Of a stretch of 64,000 nt of DNA, positions 5,691 to 16,643 are shown one piece after another. Numbering within the stretch: the first letter of the stretch is position 1; every line of letters begins with the position of its first letter. Under the pieces are notes generated by a model that was not told the origin of the DNA, searched no databases, and saw only the letters and a program-made list of their open reading frames with translations. Made by a program: the position numbers and the translations under genes. This DNA is from Oceanobacter sp. GTDB taxonomy: Bacteria; Pseudomonadota; Gammaproteobacteria; Pseudomonadales; Oceanobacteraceae. Location of the stretch: positions 1-64,000 of the forward strand of contig NVWL01000005.1 in the NCBI GenBank assembly GCA_002733645.1, written 5' to 3'.

Positions 5691-6659
5691 ATGGCCAAGA
5701 GTAAATTCCTTACAGATATACGTCAGTTTATGCGTTTGCATGGGTATAGTATTCGCACCGAAAATACGTACATCTATTGGATTCGTTTTTATATCCGCTT
5801 TCATCGGTTGCGACACCCAACGGAGTTAGGGGCTGATCATGTAGTTATTTTTTTGAGCTACCTTGCTAATAAACGTGATGTCTCGATCAACACTCAGAAG
5901 GTTGCGTTAAATTCGCTCGCTTTTCTGTATAACAAGTATCTTAATCAGCCGCTTGGGGATCTGGGTTTTACATATGCAACTAAGCCCCAGCGTTTGCCTA
6001 CGGTCATTTCGTCAAATGATGTTGGTAAAATTCTTAATTGCATGAATCCTCGTGATCGGCTGATATTTTCGCTTCTGTTTGGGTCAGGGCTGCGTATTTC
6101 TGAATGTATGAGGTTGAGACTAAAAGACTTAGATTTTGAGCATGGCTCGCTCTCTGTTCACGACGGCAAAGGGAACAAGGATCGCACAACGATTCTTCCA
6201 GTCAGCCTTAAGCCGTTATGTGATGAATTTGTACAAAGTGCGATTGCGATTCAGCAAAAAGATAATACTGAGGGTATTGGCCCTTGGATGCCCGGTGCAT
6301 TAGGAAGAAAGTACCCTCATGCTTATCGCAAGCCTGCATGGATGTTTTTATTTCCTTCAAGCACGATTTGTCGTCACCCTCTTTCTGGAATTTTATGCCG
6401 TCACCATTTGGACGCTTCCGTTGCGCGTAAGGCGCTAAGTAAAGCTGTTGGTAGTAGCGGCATCATAACGAAACGGATTACATGCCACACGTTTAGGCAC
6501 AGTTTTGCCACTGAATTACTGAGAAACGGCAGAGATATTCGCACAGTTCAGGAGCTGCTCGGCCATAGCGATGTCGCTACCACGCAAATCTACACCCATG
6601 TTATTGGCCAGCATTTTGCGGGTACTTCAAGCCCGCTTGATCAATTAATGTATGAGTAA
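5691..6659 (+). CDS. intI: Integron integrase IntI
   Basis: A 322-aa tyrosine recombinase. The N-terminal SAM-like domain binds DNA (residues 1-90). The catalytic set is visible: R135 in GSGLR, K160/K163 in DGKGNKDR, H266 and R269 in CHTFRH, H292 in LLGHSD, and nucleophile Y301 in QIYTH. The stretch 200-252 (WMPGALGRKYPHAYRK through HHLDASVARKALSKAV) is the extra helix insertion that separates IntI from other tyrosine recombinases and is needed to bind folded single-stranded attC. The start ATG follows GGAGG with 6-nt spacing. It should catalyse attC x attI insertion and attC x attC excision. No frameshift or missing residue is seen, so it looks functional. LexA control is predicted from its promoter. 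Confidence 0.95.
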   Translation: MAKSKFLTDIRQFMRLHGYSIRTENTYIYWIRFYIRFHRLRHPTELGADHVVIFLSYLANKRDVSINTQKVALNSLAFLYNKYLNQPLGDLGFTYATKPQRLPTVISSNDVGKILNCMNPRDRLIFSLLFGSGLRISECMRLRLKDLDFEHGSLSVHDGKGNKDRTTILPVSLKPLCDEFVQSAIAIQQKDNTEGIGPWMPGALGRKYPHAYRKPAWMFLFPSSTICRHPLSGILCRHHLDASVARKALSKAVGSSGIITKRITCHTFRHSFATELLRNGRDIRTVQELLGHSDVATTQIYTHVIGQHFAGTSSPLDQLMYE

Positions 6660-6672
6660 TAAGTAGGTCACA

Positions 6673-6784
6673 ATGTTGGGTTACGCGCTTCACGCTAACC
6701 GCAACCTACTGAAGAGTATTATGAGGTGTTATCGTAAATGAGCACGATGTTGGGTTACGCGCTTCGCGCTAACCGCAACCTACT
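6673..6784. repeat. Two direct copies of a 38-bp REP-like palindromic repeat
   Basis: Copies at 6673-6710 and 6747-6784 differ at one base. Each contains the near-palindrome GGTTACGCGCTTCGCGCTAACC, able to fold into a stable hairpin. Similar GC-rich elements are scattered through many gammaproteobacterial genomes. They lie between the integrase and mtnP and mark the right border of the integron. A further perfect hairpin without T-tract (CAGTGTT-ATTG-AACACTG, 6799-6816) follows. Confidence 0.75.
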
Positions 6785-6831
6785 TTAAATGAATTCCGCA
6801 GTGTTATTGAACACTGGCCCATTAACTAGGC

Positions 6832-8696
<1,865 letters not shown>

Positions 8697-8731
8697 CGTA
8701 TTTAGCTTAGTATTTAAGATAGTGTTTAAGG

Positions 8732-9250
8732 TCACAGGTTTACGCAGTTGATTCGGTTGAAGCTTTTTTCTTGAATCCAAACAAGGGTTCCGGGGGTTAC
8801 TAAATCCGTTAGGCGTATCACGTCGCTATTTCGCATACGCACACAGCCATGAGATAAGGGCGTGCCCATCGGTTCAGTGTCTGGGGTACCGTGGATATAA
8901 ATATATCGGCGCATAGAATCGACGCGACCAAAACGATTAACACCAGACTCTAAGCCCTGAAGCCAAAGAATGCGAGAGAGTATCCAGTCGCGCTTGGGAA
9001 ATTGTGCTGCCAGTTGAGGGTTATAGATTTCGCCGGTCGGTCGACGCCCAATAAAAACAGCGTTCTCCGGCTGAGTGCCGCCAATAACAGCACGAATACG
9101 GTGCCAACCACGTGGTGTACAACCTGTGCCTTCTTGCTCACCAACACCATTGAGCGCCGTAGACACACCAAACTCTATCACTTCATCTTTATTGATAAAG
9201 TGAAGTGTTTGATCCGCTATCGAGATTTCGATCAGTGGCGAGTCTGCCAT
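8732..9250 (-). CDS. YkuD-domain L,D-transpeptidase/L,D-carboxypeptidase without signal peptide
   Basis: A 172-aa protein that is almost only a YkuD domain. The catalytic block is complete: H120 in IHGTPD and S133-H134-G135-C136-V-R138 with nucleophile Cys136. There is no signal peptide, lipobox or membrane helix; the protein opens MADSPLIEISIADQTLHF. Secreted L,D-transpeptidases need export, so a cytoplasmic place is implied. Cytoplasmic YkuD proteins of Acinetobacter (ElsL/LdtK) and Vibrio (LdcV) act as L,D-carboxypeptidases that trim tetrapeptides during murein recycling. The neighbour nagZ acts in the same pathway, which supports that role here. The start ATG 9250 follows AAGAAGGGTGCT. 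Confidence 0.85.
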   Translation of the reverse strand: MADSPLIEISIADQTLHFINKDEVIEFGVSTALNGVGEQEGTGCTPRGWHRIRAVIGGTQPENAVFIGRRPTGEIYNPQLAAQFPKRDWILSRILWLQGLESGVNRFGRVDSMRRYIYIHGTPDTEPMGTPLSHGCVRMRNSDVIRLTDLVTPGTLVWIQEKSFNRINCVNL

Positions 9251-9288
9251 AGCACCCTTCTTTTATGCACAGTAATTAGTCAGCTAAC

Positions 9289-9933
9289 CTAACTAGATTG
9301 TGCCGGTGATTCCATACCGCTCGCAAGGAAAGGTAGTAATTGATCTATCACCGCCGGTGTTGATGTCGGCGTGCCTAAGTCATGCTCGGCCATCGCCGTT
9401 AGTGTATCAACGCCGCTCATGGTAAACATGGTAGCACCCAACATGAAGTGTACACGCCAGAATCGATCAGCGTCCGACAGTTCAGGGGTCGCTTGAGATA
9501 ACAAGTCAGAGTACCGACGAAACACATGCCCGTACTCTAAGCGCAAGAAACGACGTAAGTGGCCCTGCCCTTGGCTATACGCCAAACCAAGCAAACGCAT
9601 AAAAATATTTAAACGCTGCGGTTTATCCGCCCCTGACTTGAGTGCTGTTTCAGAGAGTAAGCGCAATAGAGACATTAAATCGGCAGGCGTTGTTCCGTGA
9701 GCCATCTCATAAGCAGTGAGCGCTTTATCCAGTTCAATCACAAACGGATTAAGGAAGCGTGCAAATACCGCTTGAATAAGGGATTTCTTCGAGCCGAAAT
9801 GGTAATTCACTGCTGCTAAGTTCACATCCGCCTTCGTGGTGATGTTACGTAACGAGGTTTCAGCAAATCCACGCTCTGAAAATAGCTCTTCTGCCGCATC
9901 AAGAATGCTGCGGGCGGTATCTTTCTGTGCCAT
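9289..9933 (-). CDS. psrA: TetR-family regulator PsrA (fatty acid-responsive)
   Basis: A 214-aa TetR-family protein. The N-terminal helix-turn-helix covers residues 1-55 (ILDAAEELFSERGFAETSLR, then VNLAAVNYHFGSKKSLIQAVF) and matches Pseudomonas PsrA almost word for word, as does FMRLLGLAYSQGQGHLRR in the C-terminal domain. PsrA represses fatty acid degradation genes and its own gene, and is released by long-chain fatty acids. The frame continues 55 codons upstream, but ATG 9933 is the family start. Divergent from lexA, as in Pseudomonas. A PsrA-like box lies over its promoter, which supports autoregulation. Confidence 0.9.
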   Translation of the reverse strand: MAQKDTARSILDAAEELFSERGFAETSLRNITTKADVNLAAVNYHFGSKKSLIQAVFARFLNPFVIELDKALTAYEMAHGTTPADLMSLLRLLSETALKSGADKPQRLNIFMRLLGLAYSQGQGHLRRFLRLEYGHVFRRYSDLLSQATPELSDADRFWRVHFMLGATMFTMSGVDTLTAMAEHDLGTPTSTPAVIDQLLPFLASGMESPAQSS

Positions 9934-9960
9934 AACGCTCTGTCCGACTAACAAGTGTTT

Positions 9961-9991
9961 CAAACATACGTTTAAAACAAACCATGCGCAA
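9961..9991 (-). promoter_or_regulatory. psrA promoter overlapped by PsrA-like operator
   Basis: On the minus strand -35 TTGCGC (9986-9991), a 17-nt spacer and -10 TATGTT (9963-9968) precede psrA. CAAAC-ATAC-GTTTA at 9961-9974 is close to the known PsrA site (C/GAAAC-N2-4-GTTTG/C) and covers the -10. Autorepression is inferred from this. Confidence 0.6.
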
Positions 9992-10041
9992 GCCAGAGTG
10001 AGCAATTGCCAAATATTCCAAAAACTTAATAAATATGACCA

Positions 10042-10101
10042 CTGGGTATTTACACAGGTAAAAGTACTGTATATATTTACACACACTGTATAAATCAACA
10101 G
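10042..10101 (+). promoter_or_regulatory. lexA promoter with three LexA boxes
   Basis: Box 1 CTGG-N8-ACAG (10042-10057) and box 2 CTGT-N8-ACAC (10067-10082) each deviate by one base; box 3 CTGT-N8-ACAG (10086-10101) is perfect. A promoter -35 TTTACA (10049-10054), 17-nt spacer and -10 TATATT (10072-10077) is covered by boxes 1 and 2. lexA and sulA downstream should be SOS-controlled. Confidence 0.88.
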
Positions 10102-10115
10102 ACTGGATAAACATC

Positions 10116-10715
10116 ATGGAAAAGCTCACCGCACGGCAACAACAGGTACTCGACCTGATCCGATCTGCCATCGAGGATACTGGCTACCCGCCGACTCGCG
10201 CAGAAATTGCTGCCGAACTGGGCTTTCGCTCACCTAACGCCGCTGAAGAGCACCTGAAAGCACTGGCACGTAAAGGCGCGATTGAAATGATGCCAGGCGC
10301 TAGCCGTGGTATCCGCATTATCGAAGACGAATACCTAGGCCTGCCGATTATTGGTCGCGTCGCCGCAGGAGAACCAATCTTAGCTGAAGAGCATGTCGAA
10401 GATTACTGCGAGATTCCTCCGCAGTTCTTCAAACCTGAAGCCAACTTCTTACTGGAAGTTCACGGCGACAGTATGATTGATATTGGTATTTGCGATGGTG
10501 ACTACATCGCTGTACACAAAACAGAGAGTGCTCGTAACGGCCAAATTGTTGTAGCCCGCGTTGAGAACGAAGTCACGGTAAAGCGTTATCACAAAGCACG
10601 CAACCAAGTGACCTTATTTCCGGAAAACGCAGATTACCAGCCCATTGAAGTGAACTTAAAAGAACAAGAGTTCGCGATTGAAGGCCTTTATGTCGGTGTT
10701 ATTCGCCGTCAGTAA
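10116..10715 (+). CDS. lexA: LexA repressor of the SOS regulon
   Basis: A 199-aa LexA with the E. coli residue numbering intact: self-cleavage site Ala84-Gly85 (VAAGEP), catalytic Ser119 (GDSM) and Lys156 (VTVKRY). The N-terminal winged helix (residues 1-65) has [24 protein letters not shown]-type recognition helices. RecA filaments on single-stranded DNA trigger its autocleavage. Three LexA boxes precede the gene and a further consensus box lies on the integrase promoter 4.4 kb away, so this protein is the likely regulator of integron recombination. sulA follows 24 nt downstream in the same transcript. Confidence 0.97.
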   Translation: MEKLTARQQQVLDLIRSAIEDTGYPPTRAEIAAELGFRSPNAAEEHLKALARKGAIEMMPGASRGIRIIEDEYLGLPIIGRVAAGEPILAEEHVEDYCEIPPQFFKPEANFLLEVHGDSMIDIGICDGDYIAVHKTESARNGQIVVARVENEVTVKRYHKARNQVTLFPENADYQPIEVNLKEQEFAIEGLYVGVIRRQ

Positions 10716-10739
10716 TTGAAGAAATTCAGGAGAAGTATT

Positions 10740-11198
10740 ATGCGCCAGTTATCTTTTGAAATAAGCCCTACTGCCCCGCCTCTAAGCTCTAGTGTTCGCG
10801 AACAGATAGAACACTCGGCCCGTAGCAATGGTTTAGGCAGCACATCAAAAGGCAGCCTAACAGAAGTAATCGTAGGCGAAGGCAGCGCGTTACAACCTTG
10901 TCAGCTTTTGCCGATACTGGCGCATTGCAATGATCATCAACGCTGGCTGATGTGGCTAAGCCCAAGTCAAGCCATGAATAAGCGCTGGTTAGTTAATGCA
11001 GGCCTACAAAACTCGCCGGTGTTACACGTAAGCATTGATACTGATACCCAACAAGAGCTTTGTGCCAAAGCACTGATTTCTGCTAAAAGTCACCTGATTA
11101 TTGAATGGACTGGCGTCCTTGATAAAGAAACACGTGCCCAGTTACGAGCGACAGCAGAACAGAACGGCACGCACCTGTTTTTAATTCGTTGTGAGTGA
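10740..11198 (+). CDS. sulA: SulA-like cell division inhibitor
   Basis: A 152-aa protein resembling SulA: a variable N-terminus, then LTEVIVGEGSALQPCQLLPILAHCNDHQRWLMWL and a C-terminal half with LIIEWTG. SulA binds FtsZ and stops septation during the SOS response. The position directly after lexA under LexA control is the arrangement known in Pseudomonas and supports the call more than the sequence, which is diverged. A TTG at 10716 is in frame, but ATG 10740 has the better ribosome-binding site (CAGGAGAAGTATT). A bidirectional terminator follows at 11387. Confidence 0.85.
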   Translation: MRQLSFEISPTAPPLSSSVREQIEHSARSNGLGSTSKGSLTEVIVGEGSALQPCQLLPILAHCNDHQRWLMWLSPSQAMNKRWLVNAGLQNSPVLHVSIDTDTQQELCAKALISAKSHLIIEWTGVLDKETRAQLRATAEQNGTHLFLIRCE

Positions 11199-11386
11199 AT
11201 TTTTTTAGTTAAAAATTGAATGGGCCGTTAAACCTTAGGTTAATGGCGCTAGCCTAGAAAACCTCTCAAAATGTCCCTGTATTATTTGCCTTTTAATACC
11301 CATGACGTATTGAGCATAATGATGGTTTAGCGTTTTTTATCGTGATAAAACTGTCAGAGTCATGGCAGCATAACCAACCGCCCACA

Positions 11387-11408
11387 AAAAAACCGCCGTG
11401 GCGGTTTT
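11387..11408. terminator. Bidirectional Rho-independent terminator between sulA and the convergent gene
   Basis: AACCGCC (11391-11397), GT loop and GGCGGTT (11400-11406) with A-tract on the left and T-tract on the right. It serves sulA on the plus strand and the 83-aa gene on the minus strand. The 190 nt between sulA and this hairpin show no gene. Confidence 0.85.
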
Positions 11409-11444
11409 ATTTGGTTTGCTCAATTCAGTGAATAATTCTGAGTA

Positions 11445-11696
11445 TCAGTGCAGGCGTTGTTCTTGTTCAAGGCTATCAAAGTCATCGGTATCCACTTCCA
11501 TGCCGGATAAATCTCCAACCATACGAACACCGGCTTCAAGCATAACGCGAGCAATATCAAGGTGATGTTCTTGTAGGCTAGCTTTGGCTTCCTCTGAAAA
11601 CTGTATACGCACCAGCTCTTCGCCATCTTGTTCATCCGCGCGACGCAGTGCGACGTCACCGTTTGACAGCTCTACTATTTCAAAAAAACCAGCCAT
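11445..11696 (-). CDS. Conserved hypothetical 83-aa protein (position of PA3009)
   Basis: A small acidic protein beginning MAGFFEIVELSNGDVALRR, without signal peptide or membrane helix. The stretch VRIQFSEEAKASLQEHHLDI and the acidic end DTDDFDSLEQEQ are the only notable parts. It occupies the same place, between sulA and a DUF6586-like gene, as the Pseudomonas gene PA3009, so it belongs to a conserved block. Function is unknown. It lies 64 nt downstream of the next gene on the same strand and ends before the bidirectional terminator. Confidence 0.8.
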   Translation of the reverse strand: MAGFFEIVELSNGDVALRRADEQDGEELVRIQFSEEAKASLQEHHLDIARVMLEAGVRMVGDLSGMEVDTDDFDSLEQEQRLH

Positions 11697-11760
11697 ATAT
11701 GCCTCGAATTAATTAAGCGAAGAAGTGTATCACATTGAGGCTTTGCTCTGTATATGGTCC

Positions 11761-12231
11761 TCAGCTCTCTTGACGGTTTTCCCGCTGACTATCAATCAAG
11801 TCCGAGAGCGATTGCCACCATTGACGGGCATTACTGGTAGGTTCACTACTCGCCGCGATAAGGTTACCTCTGGGCTTTACAGGCATGACAGAAGGGCTGC
11901 TGGAGCCTGGCTGAGCTTGATCTGAAATAGCTCGCAACATGGCGGTTAACCATGAGTAGCTATCGTCAAAGAGTACACGTAGTTCTGTCATTTCACCTGT
12001 CACGAGTGGCGTATTGGTCAACAAGGTGTCGAGCGATTCCACTGGGGTTGGGCAATGTGCTACGGTCGCCACTTCATTAAGATATGAGACGTAAGCGTCA
12101 TAGAGCAGGTACAAACCACCCTGCTCCAGTGCGTCATTCAGCGCCGTCGGGCCTTCTTCCTGCGTGCTTTTATCAAGCAGTAAACGCGCTTGATAGAGCT
12201 TCTGATTAGTAAACCCTAGCCATTGACTCAT
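11761..12231 (-). CDS. DUF6586-like hypothetical protein
   Basis: A 156-aa soluble helical protein (NQKLYQARLLL, then EQGGLYLLYDAYVSYLNEV) matching in layout the small protein encoded next to sulA/topA in Pseudomonas (PA3010, DUF6586). Function is unknown. Its ATG overlaps the stop of the upstream outer-membrane gene by one base (TAATG), so the two are probably translated together. The C-terminus is Ser/Gln-rich (RQWWQSLSDLIDSQRENRQ). Confidence 0.75.
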   Translation of the reverse strand: MSQWLGFTNQKLYQARLLLDKSTQEEGPTALNDALEQGGLYLLYDAYVSYLNEVATVAHCPTPVESLDTLLTNTPLVTGEMTELRVLFDDSYSWLTAMLRAISDQAQPGSSSPSVMPVKPRGNLIAASSEPTSNARQWWQSLSDLIDSQRENRQES

Positions 12232-12818
12232 TAGAAATCCAAACGCAGGCCAAAGTGCAAACCATCTGCCAGTTTATAGCGGCCACCTCGATCTTCAAAT
12301 TTAAATGAAGTCATACGGAAACCAGTGTACAAATGAGCGGTAGGCAAGATGTTGTACTTTAAACGAATATCCGCATCCACCATATTGGTAACATCCGCAA
12401 AGGATACTACCGGTGGCGCGTAGTACGCATGACCACTGATGCCGAAGTCACGATTGAACGGGAAGTTATAACGAGCAAAACCGCCAACACCCACGGCTCC
12501 GCCGTCAAAGTTGTCAGTAAAAACACCGTATACGTTCGCACCTACACCGATGTAAAGATCTGAATTAGGGTTACGTACGTCAACCACGTGAACTCCCCCT
12601 GACACCATATCACCATCGTCACTTTCATGAAGAAGGGCTGCATTGAGGTGTAAGCCTGTATCCATACGCGTGGCATCCCACCCAACACGAGCCGCAGTAT
12701 CAGAAAGGCTAATGTCTAATGAGCCACCAGCCTGAGCTGTAAAAGGCAGTGAACAGATGGCTGTAATGGTGAGCCTACGTGCAAACGTAACCATATGTTT
12801 AGAAATATTCATTGTCAT
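12231..12818 (-). CDS. YfaZ-like outer membrane beta-barrel protein
   Basis: A 195-aa protein with an N-terminal signal peptide (RRLTITAICSLPFTAQAGG, cleavage after AQA near residue 30) followed by alternating amphipathic strands rich in Gly and aromatics and a C-terminal Phe (LRLDF), the outer-membrane sorting signal. The strand VGVGGFARYNFPF and the overall length match the YfaZ family. Role unknown. The upstream 230 nt up to htpG's terminator would hold its promoter. Confidence 0.8.
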   Translation of the reverse strand: MTMNISKHMVTFARRLTITAICSLPFTAQAGGSLDISLSDTAARVGWDATRMDTGLHLNAALLHESDDGDMVSGGVHVVDVRNPNSDLYIGVGANVYGVFTDNFDGGAVGVGGFARYNFPFNRDFGISGHAYYAPPVVSFADVTNMVDADIRLKYNILPTAHLYTGFRMTSFKFEDRGGRYKLADGLHFGLRLDF

Positions 12819-12981
12819 TCTGTTTCCTGTTTTACATAAATCTTGTCGCGGGTTAATACAAGCTCAGTAAGCGTTGTGAGGTAAGACCAACCACGACATA
12901 AAGAAGTTGCATCATACCAGCGCTCTGACGCAGGGGGAAACATGTCAATATTCTGTTTGGCGAGAGGGCTAGTTCGAAACA

Positions 12982-13016
12982 AAAAAACGGCCTCTGATTT
13001 TCATCGAGACCGTTTT
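12982..13016 (-). terminator. Terminator of the thi-htpG transcript
   Basis: On the minus strand AAACGGTCTCGATG and CAGAGGCCGTTT form a stem with one G-U pair, followed by TTTTTTTG. It lies 35 nt after the htpG stop. Confidence 0.8.
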
Positions 13017-13050
13017 AGTTCAATACGACACTTGTACTTGCAGTAGTGAC

Positions 13051-14952
13051 TTACTTCATCAAATCAAGAAGTAATTTGTTCAGTCGAGTCACGTACTGAG
13101 CTGGTTGCTTCAGCTGGCTACCTTCAGCCAGTTGCGCTTGTGCGTGAATCAATTGCGAGAGCTCTTTAAAGCGCTCTTCGTCAGCTTCTTGGTCTAGACG
13201 TGCAATCAATGGATGCTCTGGGTTCACTTCTAGGGCCATTTCTGGCTCTGGAACTGGTTGGCCCGCCGCTTCCATCATGCGACGCATATGGCCGCCCATG
13301 TCGTACTGCCCCACCACCAAACACGCCGGTGAATCCGACAAGCGGGAGCTAACACGTACTTCTTTTACTTCTTCCGCCAATGCCGTTTGCAGACGCTCAA
13401 CCAAAGCTTTGTGCGTTTCTTCTAGCTGCTTCTGCTGTTCTTTTTCAGCGTCATCGGCTAATTCATCAAGATCCAATTCACCTTTGGTGACGTCTTGGAA
13501 TGGCTTGCCGTCGAAGTCATTCAAGTGGCCAACCATCCACTCGTCAACACGATCCGTCAGCAAGAGTACTTCTACGCCTTTCTTGCGGAAGTATTCTAGG
13601 TGCGGACTTGCACCTGCAGACTCGTAGCTGTCGCCAGTAATGAAGTAAATTTTCTTCTGACCTTCGCGCATACGGCTTACGTATTCTTCGAGGGATACGT
13701 TTTGTGTTTTGTCTTCACTTTGCGTGGTCGCAAAACGGAACAGTCCAGCAATTTTTTCGCGGTTTGCGAAGTCTTCTGCTGGGCCTTCTTTCAGTACGTC
13801 ACCGAATTCATTCCAGAAGCTTTGGTATTTTTCTGCGTCTTTCTTCGCCAACTTAGCCAGCGTATCCAGAACACGTTTCACTAACGCAGAACGCAGGCTT
13901 TCAACTTGTTTATCTTGCTGGAGAATTTCACGCGATACGTTCAAAGACAGGTCGTTTGAATCCAGCACACCTTTGACGAATCGCAGGTAGGTTGGCAAGA
14001 ACTGTTCGGCGTCGTCCATGATAAATACGCGCTGAACGTATAATTTAAGGCCTCGTGTGGCTTCACGATTCCACATGTCGAACGGAGCTTTTGCTGGAAT
14101 GTACAACAGGCTGGTGTAGTCGAGTTTACCTTCTACGGTGTTGTGCATCCACGTCAGTGGCTCGTTCCAATCGTGTGAAACGTGCTTGTAGAACTCATGG
14201 TAGTCTTCGTCGCTGATGTCGCTTTTAGCACGAGTCCACATTGCTTTCGCTTGGTTCACCGCTTCTGGCGCTTTTTCTTCTTTCTCGCCATCTTCATTTT
14301 CGACAGCGTCTTGCTGAACAAACACTGGGATTGCGATGTGATCCGAGTATTTTTTGATCAGGTGCTGTAAGCGCGTGCTATCAGCAAACTCATCTTCGTC
14401 ATCCTTCAGGTGCAGCGTGATACTGGTGCCGCGACCCACTTTTTCGATTTCTTCGAGGTCAAATTCACCCTCGCCTTTTGATTCCCAGCGAACGCCTGAT
14501 TCTGCGGCTTCACCGGCACGGCGTGTTTCGACGGTGACTTTGTCGGCAACGATAAATGCCGAGTAGAAGCCCACACCAAACTGACCAATTAACTGTGAAT
14601 CTTTTTTCTGGTCGCCGCTTAGCTGGCTTAGGAAGTCGGCGGTACCCGACTTTGCAATCGTACCTAGGTGGTTGATCACGTCGTCACGGTTCATGCCGAT
14701 GCCGTTGTCCTGAATGGTCAGGGTCTTGGCGTCTTTATCAAAGGTGATGTCGACTTTGAGTTCTGAATCACCTTCGAACAAGTCACCGTTCTGAAGTGCC
14801 TCAAAGCGTAATTTATCGCACGCGTCGGAGGCGTTTGATACAAGTTCACGCATGAAGATTTCTTTGTTTGAGTACAAAGAGTGAATCATCAAATGCAGCA
14901 ATTGCTTAACTTCGGTTTTAAACCCCAAAGTTTCTTTGTTGGCAGTCGTCAT
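13051..14952 (-). CDS. htpG: Molecular chaperone HtpG (Hsp90 family)
   Basis: A 633-aa HtpG. The N-terminal GHKL ATPase domain shows [25 protein letters not shown] and [11 protein letters not shown]; the middle domain holds the [18 protein letters not shown] segment with the catalytic Arg, and the C-terminal dimerisation domain completes the protein. It refolds client proteins under stress. The start ATG overlaps the thiDE stop by one base (TAATG) and has a good AAGGAG site, so it is co-translated with the thiamine operon. Its own heat-shock promoter was not found in the short upstream space, though one could lie inside thiDE. Confidence 0.97.
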   Translation of the reverse strand: MTTANKETLGFKTEVKQLLHLMIHSLYSNKEIFMRELVSNASDACDKLRFEALQNGDLFEGDSELKVDITFDKDAKTLTIQDNGIGMNRDDVINHLGTIAKSGTADFLSQLSGDQKKDSQLIGQFGVGFYSAFIVADKVTVETRRAGEAAESGVRWESKGEGEFDLEEIEKVGRGTSITLHLKDDEDEFADSTRLQHLIKKYSDHIAIPVFVQQDAVENEDGEKEEKAPEAVNQAKAMWTRAKSDISDEDYHEFYKHVSHDWNEPLTWMHNTVEGKLDYTSLLYIPAKAPFDMWNREATRGLKLYVQRVFIMDDAEQFLPTYLRFVKGVLDSNDLSLNVSREILQQDKQVESLRSALVKRVLDTLAKLAKKDAEKYQSFWNEFGDVLKEGPAEDFANREKIAGLFRFATTQSEDKTQNVSLEEYVSRMREGQKKIYFITGDSYESAGASPHLEYFRKKGVEVLLLTDRVDEWMVGHLNDFDGKPFQDVTKGELDLDELADDAEKEQQKQLEETHKALVERLQTALAEEVKEVRVSSRLSDSPACLVVGQYDMGGHMRRMMEAAGQPVPEPEMALEVNPEHPLIARLDQEADEERFKELSQLIHAQAQLAEGSQLKQPAQYVTRLNKLLLDLMK

Positions 14953-16643
14953 TATTTCTCCTTAATTAAGGGCCGTTCTACAGATGACAAGTATTTGGGG
15001 CTGGTGCAGAATTTTTTCAAGGCCTGTTGCAATGCTTTTGCGTTGTTTTCTTGTTCTGGCCCCAGCTGCAAGCAGGTAACGATCGCCAGCGAACCTATCT
15101 GTGTGGCAGCAACGGCCTCTGCATTAGCGGGCACAATGCCGCCAATACAGGTATGTGGCCATGAGGAGTAACGCTGATGCCATTGGCGCACTTGGGAGAT
15201 TCCCAGAGGCGGGTATTTCAACTGCTTGGAGAGCGGAGGAAAGACCGGACCAAAGGCGATATACGATGGGTTTACAGCGCGCGCTCGGGCAATCTCCCAG
15301 TGCGTATGTGTGCTGATCCCTATACCTACGCCTGCTTTTTTGAGTGCCGATAAATCGGCAATAACCATGTCTTCTTGGCCAAGGTGAACTCCGTTTGGGT
15401 GTAACTCTAGGGCTAATTGCCAGTCGTCGTTAATCCAGCAAGGAATTCCCGCATTATGACAGCGTTGCAGCGCTAGCCTCGCGTTTTGTTTGTAGTTGGC
15501 TGTTTTTTCTTTTACACGCCATTGGATCGTATCCACCTTAAGGCGAATTAAACTGTCGAGGTGTTCAAGGTTATCCGTTAGGGCATATAGGCCAAGCTCT
15601 CCTATTGAGGGGAGAACTGTGTCATTGGCTTGCTGTTTTTCTATAGCTTTCTGTTTAACTTTAGCTTTCTGTTTATTTTTAGTCTGTGAAAAATTATGCG
15701 TTGGATATTCCGGCAAGCAATGCTCTGGCGAGCAATCTATCGCTGTAACTAAAGGCCATTCATCGCCATTTTCAGGCAGAGGGCCTGCGACCGTATTTTT
15801 GTATTGAGCGTAGTCACCATCTCTCTCTAGGCAGGCATTTTTTAACGCTTCACGGGCGGCTAATGCCGCCATTAATAACGCGTCGTACAAACGTTCCCCT
15901 TGCGCAATAAACACGGCCAACGCTCCCGCTAATTGGCTACCAGTGCCATGTGCGTGATGTTCAATGGGCCGTTGATGAATTGCAAACTCTGGCAGCACCA
16001 CCGTTTCTGGTTGATTGTTATTACACTGACTAACGACGATGTCCGTTACCCACGCCCCTTCAGTATCGAAAGTTTCTGAGCGTGAATCTCCACCCGTAAT
16101 CATGACGGTGTCTGCGCCTAACTGCTGTAGGCGCCTTGCTGCAACTAATGCATCACACGACTCATCCTTCACCAACCAGCGCGCTTCGGCTAATGAGGGC
16201 GTAATAACGGTGGCAAAAGGAATAAGTGCTCTAAGCATATCGATGGCTGGATCAAAGCCAGAAACAGCGTAGCCAGTATCCGATTTAAGACGTGTATTCG
16301 ATAGAGTATGAGTCGCGCTAAGTACGGGGTCCCAAATAACAGGGCACGTCAGTGTGTGTAATTTGTCGATTACCCAATCAATTAATGTCTCGTTTGCAGG
16401 TAACCAACCAACCACCACCGCATCGGGTTTGCCATCATGTACAGCAGCTAACCATTGTGCCTCTAACATAGAATGGCTCACCGGTTCGACCATTGCCACC
16501 CCTTGATGGCTTTGCGCTGTTAAGGCCGTCACTATGCTACGACATTCAACGTTGTGAAGTGCCCCTTGTGCAATTACTGCCTGCATTCCTGCACCGCCAC
16601 GGCTGTCGGATGCACACAAACTCCAGAGCATTGGCTTGGTCAT
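14952..16643 (-). CDS. thiDE: ThiD-ThiE fusion (HMP-P kinase / thiamine-phosphate synthase)
   Basis: A 563-aa fusion. Residues 1-275 are ThiD-like (ribokinase fold), residues 351-545 ThiE, joined by a Lys/Gln-rich linker around 315-345. The ThiE half is well kept: [36 protein letters not shown] and CIGGI. The ThiD half is diverged: the usual DSSGGAG is DSRGGAG (13-19), and the anion-hole motif GTGC has Ser236 for the expected Cys (HGTGS, 232-236). It may still phosphorylate HMP but with altered efficiency, or serve partly as a scaffold. Overlaps thiG by 4 nt (ATGA) and htpG by 1 nt. Confidence 0.88.
   Translation of the reverse strand: MTKPMLWSLCASDSRGGAGMQAVIAQGALHNVECRSIVTALTAQSHQGVAMVEPVSHSMLEAQWLAAVHDGKPDAVVVGWLPANETLIDWVIDKLHTLTCPVIWDPVLSATHTLSNTRLKSDTGYAVSGFDPAIDMLRALIPFATVITPSLAEARWLVKDESCDALVAARRLQQLGADTVMITGGDSRSETFDTEGAWVTDIVVSQCNNNQPETVVLPEFAIHQRPIEHHAHGTGSQLAGALAVFIAQGERLYDALLMAALAAREALKNACLERDGDYAQYKNTVAGPLPENGDEWPLVTAIDCSPEHCLPEYPTHNFSQTKNKQKAKVKQKAIEKQQANDTVLPSIGELGLYALTDNLEHLDSLIRLKVDTIQWRVKEKTANYKQNARLALQRCHNAGIPCWINDDWQLALELHPNGVHLGQEDMVIADLSALKKAGVGIGISTHTHWEIARARAVNPSYIAFGPVFPPLSKQLKYPPLGISQVRQWHQRYSSWPHTCIGGIVPANAEAVAATQIGSLAIVTCLQLGPEQENNAKALQQALKKFCTSPKYLSSVERPLIKEK

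Larger units (their letters stand above)
1..6659. mobile_element. Chromosomal integron: integrase, attI and 5 cassettes (last one cut by window edge)
   Basis: An IntI-type integrase gene on the plus strand is preceded on its 5' side by an array of units read on the minus strand, each ended by an attC-like imperfect palindrome. Cassette limits read from the core sites: cassette 1 = 3844-5377, cassette 2 = 3253-3843, cassette 3 = 1045-3252, cassette 4 = 218-1044, cassette 5 = before 1 to 217. For cassettes 1, 2 and 3 the 7-mer R'' inside the cassette's attC (CTATAAC, ATTTAAC, ATATAAC) is the exact reverse complement of the 7-mer at that cassette's own 5' border (GTTATAG, GTTAAAT, GTTATAT), as expected for a cassette that was once circular. 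Cassette 4 shows one mismatch (ATATAAC against GTTATGT). The array continues beyond the left edge. Confidence 0.9.

Noticed and set aside
8697-8780. N-terminal extension of nagZ
   Set aside because: It overlaps the YkuD gene and its LNT repeats do not match the enzyme family; the start at 8696 or 8690 fits.
10716-10739. TTG start for sulA at 10716
   Set aside because: It would place the ribosome-binding site AGGAGAAG inside the gene; ATG 10740 is better.
13277-14588. Several frames opposite htpG
   Set aside because: They mirror htpG codon structure and have no start signals or recognisable motifs.
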